DNA of 64,000 nt from JAIYDJ01 sp031400505. Lineage in GTDB: Bacteria; Pseudomonadota; Alphaproteobacteria; Rhodobacterales; Rhodobacteraceae. How positions within the stretch are numbered: the first letter of the stretch is position 1; every line of letters begins with the position of its first letter. The stretch covers positions 1-64,000 of the forward strand of contig JANNPZ010000068.1 in NCBI GenBank assembly GCA_031400505.1, given 5' to 3'. The notes under the pieces were generated by a model, which saw nothing but the letters and a program-made list of their open reading frames with translations, did not search any database and had not been told where the DNA came from. A program made the translations under genes and the position numbers. Of the stretch, positions 8,774 to 16,040 are shown piece after piece.

Positions 8774-9952
8774 CTAGCGCAGGATCGCATCCGGAAAACC
8801 TGATTGGCGAAGGCGCGACAGGGCCGCCTGAGCGTCCGTCGCACTGGCGAACGGACCTGCGAACACGACGTGAAGTGCGGTACCGCCCTTTGTGGTCCGC
8901 CCTTTGGCCACGGGCAGCCCAAGCCCCGCCACTTTGGCTGCGGCGCGTTCGGCATTCGCGACCACGCCGAACGAACCGATCTGTACAAACGGGCCGCTCG
9001 GGGTTGATGCGTTGTCACGGGATTTCGTCGAAACTGTAACTCGCTGTTTGGTCTGGGTTTTTGCAACCACTCGTCTGGCCGGAACATCCCGCGTCCAGAC
9101 TTGGTCTTGGGCCGCTTGACCCGCCGCAGTCCCCTGCGCGCGCTTCGGGTTCAGCCGATCATCGGTCCATGCAAGTTTATAGCCCTTGGGCGGCTTTGGC
9201 ACCGACACGGTGGCAATCAAGGCCGGAGCCGGATCGCTGCTTGCGACGGCCACTTGAGCCCGGTTTTGGCTGACCGGCGCGACCGAGCCGCCCAAGGCAA
9301 CGCCAACCGGCGACCCTGCCGGGTAGATCGGCGGCCGCCAGCCGGTCATGGTGCCGTCGCCCCTTGTGCAGACCACTGCTGTTCTGCCGTCGCTGAGACG
9401 CACGACCTCGGCGACCGGGGCAGAGGTAAAGCACCCGATCTTTCCGGGTCCGGGGCCGCCGCTTACCGGTTTGGCGGTGCTGCGCGGCGCGGTATCGGAA
9501 TAGGGCGCGGGGGACGCAACGCGCGTTGCAGCGACCGGTCGCGGTGGCACGGCTTGGGTGGCCTGCCCCCGCGAAGATGCAACAGGTGCCGGCGTGTAGA
9601 TTGCTGGATCCACGGACGCCGACTGTGATTTGGGCACGACAATGGCCGGGGCGACTGCAGCCACGACGGGTGCTGGTTCCTGCTCGGCGGTCTCAATCTG
9701 CACTTCGGCGAACGTTGGCGGCAATCCACACATCGCTTTGCGATCGCCATTCACCCGCGGCACCCAGTTTACCTGGCCGCCGTAACCCGCTTTCAGAAAG
9801 ACACAGCCCCGGCTGTCGACATATTGCTGGCCGGTAAAGCTTGAGGGAGGCAACTCCTTTGGTCCGCCGATTGACGCAATCGACTGTGCATCGGCTGTCG
9901 GCGCAACAGAAAACACTGCCAACGCTGCAACCACCACACCAAGAAACCGCAT
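8774..9952 (-). CDS. SPOR-domain periplasmic protein
   Basis: The 392-residue product begins with a Sec signal peptide (MRFLGVVVAALAVFSVAPTADAQ), so the ATG at 9952, preceded by GGGTG, is chosen over an upstream in-frame start at 9982. A Cys-containing N-terminal region (near residues 30-65) is followed by a Pro/Ala/Ser-rich linker, a second conserved region (CFTSAPVAEVVRLSDGR) and a C-terminal SPOR domain (FVQIGSFGVVANAERAA through HVVFAGPF). SPOR domains bind denuded glycan strands at the division septum. A role in peptidoglycan remodelling or septation follows from the family; the exact partner is unknown. It is convergent with the M48-like gene. Confidence 0.88.
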   Translation of the reverse strand: MRFLGVVVAALAVFSVAPTADAQSIASIGGPKELPPSSFTGQQYVDSRGCVFLKAGYGGQVNWVPRVNGDRKAMCGLPPTFAEVQIETAEQEPAPVVAAVAPAIVVPKSQSASVDPAIYTPAPVASSRGQATQAVPPRPVAATRVASPAPYSDTAPRSTAKPVSGGPGPGKIGCFTSAPVAEVVRLSDGRTAVVCTRGDGTMTGWRPPIYPAGSPVGVALGGSVAPVSQNRAQVAVASSDPAPALIATVSVPKPPKGYKLAWTDDRLNPKRAQGTAAGQAAQDQVWTRDVPARRVVAKTQTKQRVTVSTKSRDNASTPSGPFVQIGSFGVVANAERAAAKVAGLGLPVAKGRTTKGGTALHVVFAGPFASATDAQAALSRLRQSGFPDAILR

Positions 9953-10018
9953 ATTCACCCCCACCCAATGTGCCGGCAACAATGGGGGAGAATTGTTTCC
10001 GAGTAAAGAGGTATACCC

Positions 10019-10651
10019 CTATTTAGTGCCAAACATGCGGTCACCCGCATCCCCTAGCCCCGGAACGATATATCCGTGATCATTCAAGTGGCTGTCAACG
10101 GAAGCTGTCACGATCGGAACATCGGGATGCGCAGTTTTCATGCGCGCGATGCCTTCGGGTGCTGCCAGCAGACACAGAAACCGGATGTTGCGCGCGCCCG
10201 CTGCCTTCAGCAGATCCACTGCCGCAGCGCTGGAGTTGCCGGTGGCCAGCATCGGATCGACGACGATGCAAATGCGATCATCCAGTTGGTCGGGCAGTTT
10301 GCAGTAATACTGCACCGGCTGCAGCGTTTCCGGATCGCGGTAAAGACCGACAAAGCCGACCCGCGCCGCAGGGATCAGTTCCAGAATGCCGTCCAGCAGC
10401 CCGTTTCCTGCCCGCAGTATCGAGACCAGCGCCAGCTTCTTGCCGTCGATCGTGGGCGCAATCATCTTTTGCAGCGGCGTCTCGATTTCCACCTCGGTCA
10501 TCGGCAACTCGCGCGTTACCTCATAGGCCAGAAGCAGGCTGATCTCGCGCAGCAGGCGGCGAAAACCTGCGGTCGAGGTATCCTTGTCGCGCATGATCGA
10601 CAGTTTGTGCTGCACCAGCGGGTGGGTGACGACGGTAAGGTGGTCAAGCAT
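10019..10651 (-). CDS. upp: Uracil phosphoribosyltransferase
   Basis: The 210-residue enzyme converts uracil and PRPP to UMP. The family opening HPLVQHKLSIMRDKDTST is at residues 10-27, and the PRPP-binding loop is CIVVDPMLATGNS near residues 127-139. The C-terminus GLGDAGDRMFGTK is typical. The start overlaps the last 8 bases of add, so translation is probably coupled. It is the last gene of the cdd-deoA-deoB-add-upp operon, where it recovers the uracil released by nucleoside cleavage. Confidence 0.97.
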   Translation of the reverse strand: MLDHLTVVTHPLVQHKLSIMRDKDTSTAGFRRLLREISLLLAYEVTRELPMTEVEIETPLQKMIAPTIDGKKLALVSILRAGNGLLDGILELIPAARVGFVGLYRDPETLQPVQYYCKLPDQLDDRICIVVDPMLATGNSSAAAVDLLKAAGARNIRFLCLLAAPEGIARMKTAHPDVPIVTASVDSHLNDHGYIVPGLGDAGDRMFGTK

Positions 10652-11624
10652 GGGCGGCCTCCAGCAGTTTTGCGATACGTGCCTTCGTATCGGCATCGCA
10701 AAACGCGGCGTCAAGCGAGGTGCGGGCAATGGCTGCAAATTCGGCATCATCCCATTCAAAGGCTGCATGCAGGTTTTCATACTCGCGCTGCATGGTCGTA
10801 TGAAAGAACGGCGGGTCATCGGTGGAAATGGTGCATTTGACGCCTCGGCGGCGCAGTTCCGCAATCGGATGCGCGCGAAAGCTGGGGTATAGCCGCAAGG
10901 CAACGTTCGACCCCGGGCAACACTCCAGCACAATCCCGGTTTCGGCCAACTCATCGACCAGCGCCAGGTCTTCGATTGCCCGCACGCCATGGCCAATCCG
11001 CGCCGGTCGCAAATCGCGCAGGGCATCGCGTACGCTGTCCGGCCCGCCCCACTCGCCGGCATGCGCGGTCAGCTGCAATCCCGCCTCGCGCGCCAAGTCG
11101 AAACTATAGGCAAAGTCTGCGGGTTTTCCCCGCACCTCGTCCCCCGCGATGCCGAACCCGACGATCCAGTTGCCAGCCGTTTCGGCCGCACACAGCGCGG
11201 TTTCGCGGGCCTTTTGCGGCCCGAAATGCCGAATGCAGGTGATGATGCCGCGCAGGGTGATGCCGTGGTCGCGCTCTGCCATATCCGCCCCTTCCCGGAT
11301 TGCGTGCAGATATTCCCGCCACGCCACCATATCGCGGCCACCGCAGAAATCAGGTGACAGGAAGGTTTCGGTATAGACCACGCCGGCTGCCGCGCTTTGT
11401 TCAAGCACGGCACGGGTCAGGCGTTGATAGTCCATGGGGGTTTTCAGGGTTTCCGTCGCCGCCTCGTAGACCTTGATGAAATGCCAGAAGTCCGTAAAGG
11501 CGTAGCCGCCGCGATCATCGAAGATCCCCGCCAGATCCATTTTCTTTTCTTTTGCCAGCCCGCGAATGAAGGACGCAGGTGCTGCCCCCTCAAGGTGCAG
11601 GTGCAATTCGATCTTTGGGTTCAT
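10644..11624 (-). CDS. add: Adenosine deaminase
   Basis: This 326-residue zinc enzyme deaminates adenosine and deoxyadenosine to inosine forms. The N-terminal metal ligands ELHLHLEGA are at residues 6-14. HAGE (TAHAGEWGG) and the C-terminal STDDPPFF motif complete the TIM-barrel active site. The ATG at 11624 follows GGAG; a 26-codon upstream extension is unlikely because it would run into deoB. Its start shares ATGA with the deoB stop and its end overlaps the upp start, which places it firmly in the salvage operon. Confidence 0.96.
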   Translation of the reverse strand: MNPKIELHLHLEGAAPASFIRGLAKEKKMDLAGIFDDRGGYAFTDFWHFIKVYEAATETLKTPMDYQRLTRAVLEQSAAAGVVYTETFLSPDFCGGRDMVAWREYLHAIREGADMAERDHGITLRGIITCIRHFGPQKARETALCAAETAGNWIVGFGIAGDEVRGKPADFAYSFDLAREAGLQLTAHAGEWGGPDSVRDALRDLRPARIGHGVRAIEDLALVDELAETGIVLECCPGSNVALRLYPSFRAHPIAELRRRGVKCTISTDDPPFFHTTMQREYENLHAAFEWDDAEFAAIARTSLDAAFCDADTKARIAKLLEAAHA

Positions 11625-12784
11625 AGAAAACTCCGTCCTGGCCCGTGTGCGGGCACTTCCAGATGTGCGGCGATGCTTGCGGCGACGTCCGCAAACCCGC
11701 AAAGGCCCAACGCGCCAGTCCCGGCCCCTGCTACCAGAACCGGCACTCTTTCGCGCGTATGATCGGTGCCCGTCCAGGTCGGATCATTTCCATGATCGGC
11801 TGTCAGAATTGCGATATCGCCTGCGCGCAGACGCGGCAACAACGCCCCAAGTCGGGCGTCGAACCATTCGAGGTGGCGGGCATAGCCTTCGACATCGCGG
11901 CGATGGCCATAAAGGCTGTCGAATTCGACAAAGTTCGCAAAGGTCAAGGAACCTTGCCCCGCGACGTCCAAAAGCCGATCCAGATGATCGAAAAGGTCAA
12001 CGTCAGAATTGCCTTTGTGCAGATGCGAAATGCCCTGCATCGAAAAGATATCCCCGATCTTGCCGACGGCATGGGTCGTTTGACCTGCACCTGACACCCA
12101 ATCCAGCAACGTGGGCGCAGGCGGAGCGATGGCAAAGTCGTGACGGTTGGAGGTACGTTCAAACGTCCCGGGCGCGCCTACAAAGGGCCGCGCGATCACG
12201 CGACCCACCTTCATGGCGTGCAAAGTCGGCGCAAGATCTGCACACAACCGCAGCAATCGGTCCAGCCCGAAAGCCTGCTCATGTGCGGCAATCTGGAACA
12301 CGCTGTCGGCAGAGGTGTAGCAGATCGGCCATCCGGTTCGCAGATGCTCTGCCCCCAACGCATCGATGATCGGGACACCAGACGCGTGGCAGTTGCCCAA
12401 GATGCCGTCAGTACCCGCCAACGCGCAGACTTGCGCCACCAGCGCGCCCGAAAAGGCAGGTGTGGTGGTCGGGAAATAGGTCCAGTCCCACGGCACGGGC
12501 ACGCCTGCCAACTCCCAGTGGCCCGAAGGCGTATCCTTGCCCCGCGACACTTCGGTCGCTGCCCCCCAACGGCCGGACTGGCCAGAAGCCAGCCCGGGCA
12601 TCGCCGCCCCCGAGGCCAGCTTCACCGCGCCCGCAAGCCCCAGACTGGCCAGATGCGGCACGCGCAAAGGGACCGTGGCCGCAATATGCGCCAACGTGTT
12701 TGCGCCGGAATCACCGAACTCGGCCGCATCCGGTGCGCCGCCGCACCCGACCGAGTCCATCACGATCAGAAAGGCGCGCGGCAT
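11621..12784 (-). CDS. deoB: Phosphopentomutase
   Basis: The 387-residue alkaline-phosphatase-superfamily enzyme interconverts (deoxy)ribose 1-phosphate and 5-phosphate, sending the sugar of salvaged nucleosides into central metabolism. Metal-binding motifs are visible: FLIVMDSVGCGG at residues 5-16, PSGHWE near 90, the DHGNDPT motif near 323 and HTRERVP near 335. The ATG at 12784 overlaps the deoA stop by one base; a GTG one codon upstream is the only alternative. Length agrees with the family. Confidence 0.96.
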   Translation of the reverse strand: MPRAFLIVMDSVGCGGAPDAAEFGDSGANTLAHIAATVPLRVPHLASLGLAGAVKLASGAAMPGLASGQSGRWGAATEVSRGKDTPSGHWELAGVPVPWDWTYFPTTTPAFSGALVAQVCALAGTDGILGNCHASGVPIIDALGAEHLRTGWPICYTSADSVFQIAAHEQAFGLDRLLRLCADLAPTLHAMKVGRVIARPFVGAPGTFERTSNRHDFAIAPPAPTLLDWVSGAGQTTHAVGKIGDIFSMQGISHLHKGNSDVDLFDHLDRLLDVAGQGSLTFANFVEFDSLYGHRRDVEGYARHLEWFDARLGALLPRLRAGDIAILTADHGNDPTWTGTDHTRERVPVLVAGAGTGALGLCGFADVAASIAAHLEVPAHGPGRSFL

Positions 12785-14094
12785 CACGCGATCCGTTCAA
12801 GGATCAGCGGCGGTTCTTCAACCGGGCCCGGGCCAAGGGTGTAGGCCGCCTGGACTGCCCGCACTGCTGCCTCGGCCGCTTCGGCATTCGCGGCGTGGAC
12901 CATGCCCAATGGCACCCCAGCCTCGATGTCTTCGCCAAGGCCCGCAAGATCCGACAGCCCGACTGACGGATTGATCTTGTCGCCGTCGCGCAGACGCCCG
13001 CCCCCTAACTGCACGACAGCCTGACCGATAGCGCGTCCGTCAATGGTCTGCACCAGCCCGGTGTGCTGACATGGGATTTCCATCGTCACAGGGGCAGCCG
13101 GCAACCGGTCTGGCCAACGGTCGACAAAATCGGCGGGCCCGCCTTGCGCTGCAACCATCCGCCCGAACCAATCGGCAGCAGCCCCCGATTCCAGGGCTTG
13201 CTGGATGCGTCCTGCGCCATCGGCCGCGTCGGCCGCAAGTCCGCCCAGTGCCAATGCCTCGCCGCCCAGAGCTACGGTGACATCCCAAAGCGCCGCGTTG
13301 ACCGAAGTGCCGGTCAAGGTCTCCATCACCTCGATCACTTCAAGCGCGTTGCCGGCGGCGGTTCCAAGCGGTTGCGACATGTCGGTGATCAAGGCCGCCG
13401 ACATGCACCCCGCCGCCTGCGCCGCGTTCACCAGGGCCTGGCCGAGCGCCCTTGCGTCGTCAACTGTCCTTGCAAAGGCACCAGAACCACATTTGACGTC
13501 CAGAACCAGCGCCTCCGTCCCCGCCGACAGCTTCTTGGACAGGATGGAGGCGGTGATCAGATCGATGCTTTCGACGGTCCCGGTCACATCGCGGATCGCA
13601 TACAACCGTCGATCCGCCGGCGCGATTTCATTGGAAGCCGCCACAATCGCGCAATGCACGTCACGCAGTTGCGTGCGCAGCTGATCTTCCGTCAGCGTGG
13701 TCCGCAAGCCCGGGATCGCTTCGAGCTTGTCGATCGTCCCGCCGGTATGACCCAAGCCGCGACCAGAGATCATGGGGACATAGGCGCCGCATGCCGCAAG
13801 CGCCGGAGCCAGCAGCAACGAAACGCTGTCGCCGATGCCACCGGTCGAGTGTTTGTCGACAATCGGACCGGGCATGTCCCACTGTAGCACCCGCCCAGAG
13901 TCGCGCATGCCGCGCATCAAGTTGCTGCGGCCCTCTGGCCCAAGCCCCTTCAGCAGCACCGCCATGGCAAAAGCCCCGGCCTGTGCATCCGTGACAGTTC
14001 CCGAGGCCAGTCCTGCGGCGAACCAGCACAGATCCTCGGCTGACGGCACATGCCCGTCGCGGATGCTTGCGATGATACTGCGCGCGTCGGTCAT
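12784..14094 (-). CDS. deoA: Thymidine phosphorylase
   Basis: The 436-residue enzyme cleaves thymidine and deoxyuridine with phosphate to the free base and deoxyribose 1-phosphate. The family signature is clear: VDKHSTGGIGDSVSL near residues 80-94, SGRGLGHTGGTIDKLE near 109-124, and KKLSAGTEALVLDVKCGSGAF near 188-208. It starts inside the cdd stop (ATGA) and ends on the deoB start, so the operon is read without gaps. The glycyl-tyrosine loop and length are normal for DeoA rather than the shorter PdpA types. Confidence 0.96.
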   Translation of the reverse strand: MTDARSIIASIRDGHVPSAEDLCWFAAGLASGTVTDAQAGAFAMAVLLKGLGPEGRSNLMRGMRDSGRVLQWDMPGPIVDKHSTGGIGDSVSLLLAPALAACGAYVPMISGRGLGHTGGTIDKLEAIPGLRTTLTEDQLRTQLRDVHCAIVAASNEIAPADRRLYAIRDVTGTVESIDLITASILSKKLSAGTEALVLDVKCGSGAFARTVDDARALGQALVNAAQAAGCMSAALITDMSQPLGTAAGNALEVIEVMETLTGTSVNAALWDVTVALGGEALALGGLAADAADGAGRIQQALESGAAADWFGRMVAAQGGPADFVDRWPDRLPAAPVTMEIPCQHTGLVQTIDGRAIGQAVVQLGGGRLRDGDKINPSVGLSDLAGLGEDIEAGVPLGMVHAANAEAAEAAVRAVQAAYTLGPGPVEEPPLILERIA

Positions 14095-14483
14095 GTGCGG
14101 TCCATGTGACCGGCGCTGAACACCCCAGGCAGCAAGTCAGCCACAGTCATCCTTTTTGAAGCCCCATCAATGGTGTGCAAGGTTACAGGCACGTCCTGAT
14201 CGGCAAACTCGGCGAGTTTCTGGCGGCAACCGCCGCAGGGTGGAACGGGATCCGTGCTGTCTGCGATCACGCAGATCTCTGCAATGCGGGTGTCGCCGGC
14301 TGCGATCATCGCAGCAATCGCCCCCGCTTCGGCACAGGTGCCTTCGGGATAGGCCACGTTTTCAACGTTGCAGCCGACATACGTGGCCCCCGATACCGCG
14401 CGGAGCGCCGCACCGACCTTGAAGCGGGAATAGGGGGCATAGGCGTTTTCCCGCACGGCGGTCGCGGCTTGCAGCAGGGTCAT
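14091..14483 (-). CDS. cdd: Cytidine deaminase
   Basis: The 130-residue enzyme deaminates cytidine and deoxycytidine to uridine forms. The zinc and catalytic motifs are both present: CAEAGAI (Cys-x-Glu, where most enzymes have CAE) near residues 50-56 and PPCGGCRQ near 83-90. GGAGG sits 6 bases before the ATG at 14483, which excludes the 70-codon upstream extension of the open frame. It is the first gene of the salvage operon and overlaps deoA by four bases. Confidence 0.96.
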   Translation of the reverse strand: MTLLQAATAVRENAYAPYSRFKVGAALRAVSGATYVGCNVENVAYPEGTCAEAGAIAAMIAAGDTRIAEICVIADSTDPVPPCGGCRQKLAEFADQDVPVTLHTIDGASKRMTVADLLPGVFSAGHMDRT

Positions 14484-14537
14484 TTTGGCCTCCGTGGGCT
14501 TTACCGTTCGGGCGGAAAGTGTGGGGTGGGTTGCAGG

Positions 14538-14567
14538 ATTATGCAAGAGTGGCAAGCGTTGCGTCAG
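14538..14567 (-). promoter_or_regulatory. Candidate sigma70-type promoter for the cdd operon
   Basis: On the minus strand CTGACG (14562-14567) and CATAAT (14538-14543) are separated by 18 bp, matching -35 and -10 elements at 4/6 and 5/6. The -10 lies 54 bp upstream of the cdd start. No CytR/DeoR-like operator was recognised nearby. Confidence 0.4.
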
Positions 14568-14592
14568 CGGGGGCCAGCCCCCGCGCGCCCCC

Positions 14593-14614
14593 GGGATGTT
14601 TTTGCCAAGATGAA
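14593..14614 (+). repeat. Recurrent post-stop motif, copy 1
   Basis: On the minus strand, 5 bases after the cupin gene stop, is TTCATCTTGGCA followed by AAAACATCCC and a G/C-rich run. The same 22-base word, with two differences, follows the 2-hydroxyacid dehydrogenase stop at 51784. The G/C-rich tract next to it (GGGGGCCAGCCCCC, 14568-14581) can fold on itself. It may be a dispersed 3'-end repeat; no T-tract follows, so terminator function is unproven. Confidence 0.5.
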
Positions 14615-14619
14615 TGCGG

Positions 14620-15699
14620 TCAGAGCGCGGTGGTTGGTGGATTTCCTGGCAAGGAGACTTCCAGAAGCTCGAGATCCGATGTGGCTTGCGCATAGCGCGT
14701 TGCCATACCGGGCGGGATTACAAAGGCATCGCCGGGAGAGAGCCGACAGGGGGCCGTTCCCTCACCTTCCAGTGTCATTGCGCCCGACATGAGATAGGTG
14801 AACACGATGTCGCCGTCGTGTTTTGTCCAGGGCGCCGGGCCAGAGGGTCGGGCAACCATTACCGAAGCAATTCCACGGGTGTTTACATTGATCGTGGTGT
14901 CTCGGGCGTCAAAGCCGGGAATGCGAAACGGTGCAAAACGGCCCTGGGTGCCCTGATTGTACACGAAGCGCTGCCCCTGCCATTCGCGGTCTGGGCGCAG
15001 ATGCGGGGTCGGCAGGGTCATGGCATGATCGATTTCTGTCACATGTTCTGCCGGAACGCCGATTTCGATCACCTCGATCCCGTCGCTGGCATGCAGTACG
15101 CGGTGCCTGATTTCGGGCGGCTGGATAAAGCAGTCGCCCGCAGAGAGGCGGATCGGGTCGCCCTGATCTTCGTAGACGACATCGACCCAGCCCTTGATGC
15201 AGAAAATCAGTTGAAAGCCGACCTTGTGGAAATGCACCATGTCGGGCACCGGGCCACCATCCGGGATGCGGATGTGGCTTGCGATCATCGCACCTCCGAG
15301 CCGCGACGGCACGAGGTCACGGTACTGCATGCCCGCGCGTCCGATGATCCAGGGGGCCTGATCTGCCAGACGGCGCACCACGAAGGCGTGTTCGGTTGCA
15401 GGCATGGCCAGCGGCGGGTTGAGATCGTCGATTTCTATGCGGGTGCCGTTCGGCGCGATCAGCTGGCGCAGCCCGCCCGCAAAAGCATCCGGGTCTTCGG
15501 TCAGGATCCGCAAGGTTCCGGGGGCCTCTGGCGCATCCTTTTGCAGGCGGATACGCAGGCCGTGGCCCGACAGCACTGCCACGCCGGGATTGTCGGCAGG
15601 ATAGATCATGTCCAGCCGCATCCCCAGCACCTTTGTGAAGAACGGCAGATCGTCGCGCAGTTCGTGGGTCGGAAAGCGAATTTCCGCGCGTGTTTCCAT
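14620..15699 (-). CDS. VOC-like plus double-cupin fusion protein
   Basis: The 359-residue protein appears to be three beta-barrel modules in a row. Residues 1-100 resemble a glyoxalase/VOC half (FPTHELRDDLPFFTKVLGM is the usual VOC opening). Residues ~165-250 form a cupin (HFHKVGFQLIFCIKG, then LSAGDCFIQPPEIRHRV). Residues ~280-350 form a second cupin (GDIVFTYLMSG, LSPGDAFVIPPG) that lacks the first-motif His-x-His pair. AAGGTGA precedes the ATG at 15699, so the upstream 73 codons are discarded. A metal-dependent dioxygenase or sensor role is possible; the substrate is unknown. It is divergent from maeB and has no operon partner. Confidence 0.72.
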   Translation of the reverse strand: METRAEIRFPTHELRDDLPFFTKVLGMRLDMIYPADNPGVAVLSGHGLRIRLQKDAPEAPGTLRILTEDPDAFAGGLRQLIAPNGTRIEIDDLNPPLAMPATEHAFVVRRLADQAPWIIGRAGMQYRDLVPSRLGGAMIASHIRIPDGGPVPDMVHFHKVGFQLIFCIKGWVDVVYEDQGDPIRLSAGDCFIQPPEIRHRVLHASDGIEVIEIGVPAEHVTEIDHAMTLPTPHLRPDREWQGQRFVYNQGTQGRFAPFRIPGFDARDTTINVNTRGIASVMVARPSGPAPWTKHDGDIVFTYLMSGAMTLEGEGTAPCRLSPGDAFVIPPGMATRYAQATSDLELLEVSLPGNPPTTAL

Positions 15700-16040
15700 A
15701 GCGATGTCACCTTTTCTGCCCGTCCGGTTCTGCCCGTCCGGTTTTTCCCATCCAACCCTGCCGTCCCGAGCAGCCGATTGCAAGGCAGGACAAATAGCTG
15801 CGCCGCATCCGTTGCGGCGGACTGGAACGATCAAAGCCGAAGCCGATGCAGACCGCGAGACGCCCGAGACGGTGATGCGCATGTTACGGCGAAGAGTTTG
15901 CAGCACGTTTTCCTGCACGCAGTGGCGTCAGTGTCACCAAAAACCCGTGCGTGGCGGGCTAAGGCACAGACTGTCGTGCGATCTGGTTTGCAGATGAAGG
16001 CAGATCGTCTAAGGCTAAGCAACGCTGGTAGGGGACGGAA
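15700..16040. other. Intergenic region between the cupin gene and maeB
   Basis: This 341-base divergent spacer should contain promoters for both genes. I see no convincing coding sequence, no strong dyad and no recognisable riboswitch. A short direct repeat (CCCGTCCGGTT, twice, near 15719-15742) lies just upstream of the cupin gene. Confidence 0.55.

Noticed and set aside
9953..10018. GGGGTATACC dyad after upp as a terminator
   Set aside because: The palindrome has no loop and only a weak T-run, so it would not fold as an intrinsic terminator.
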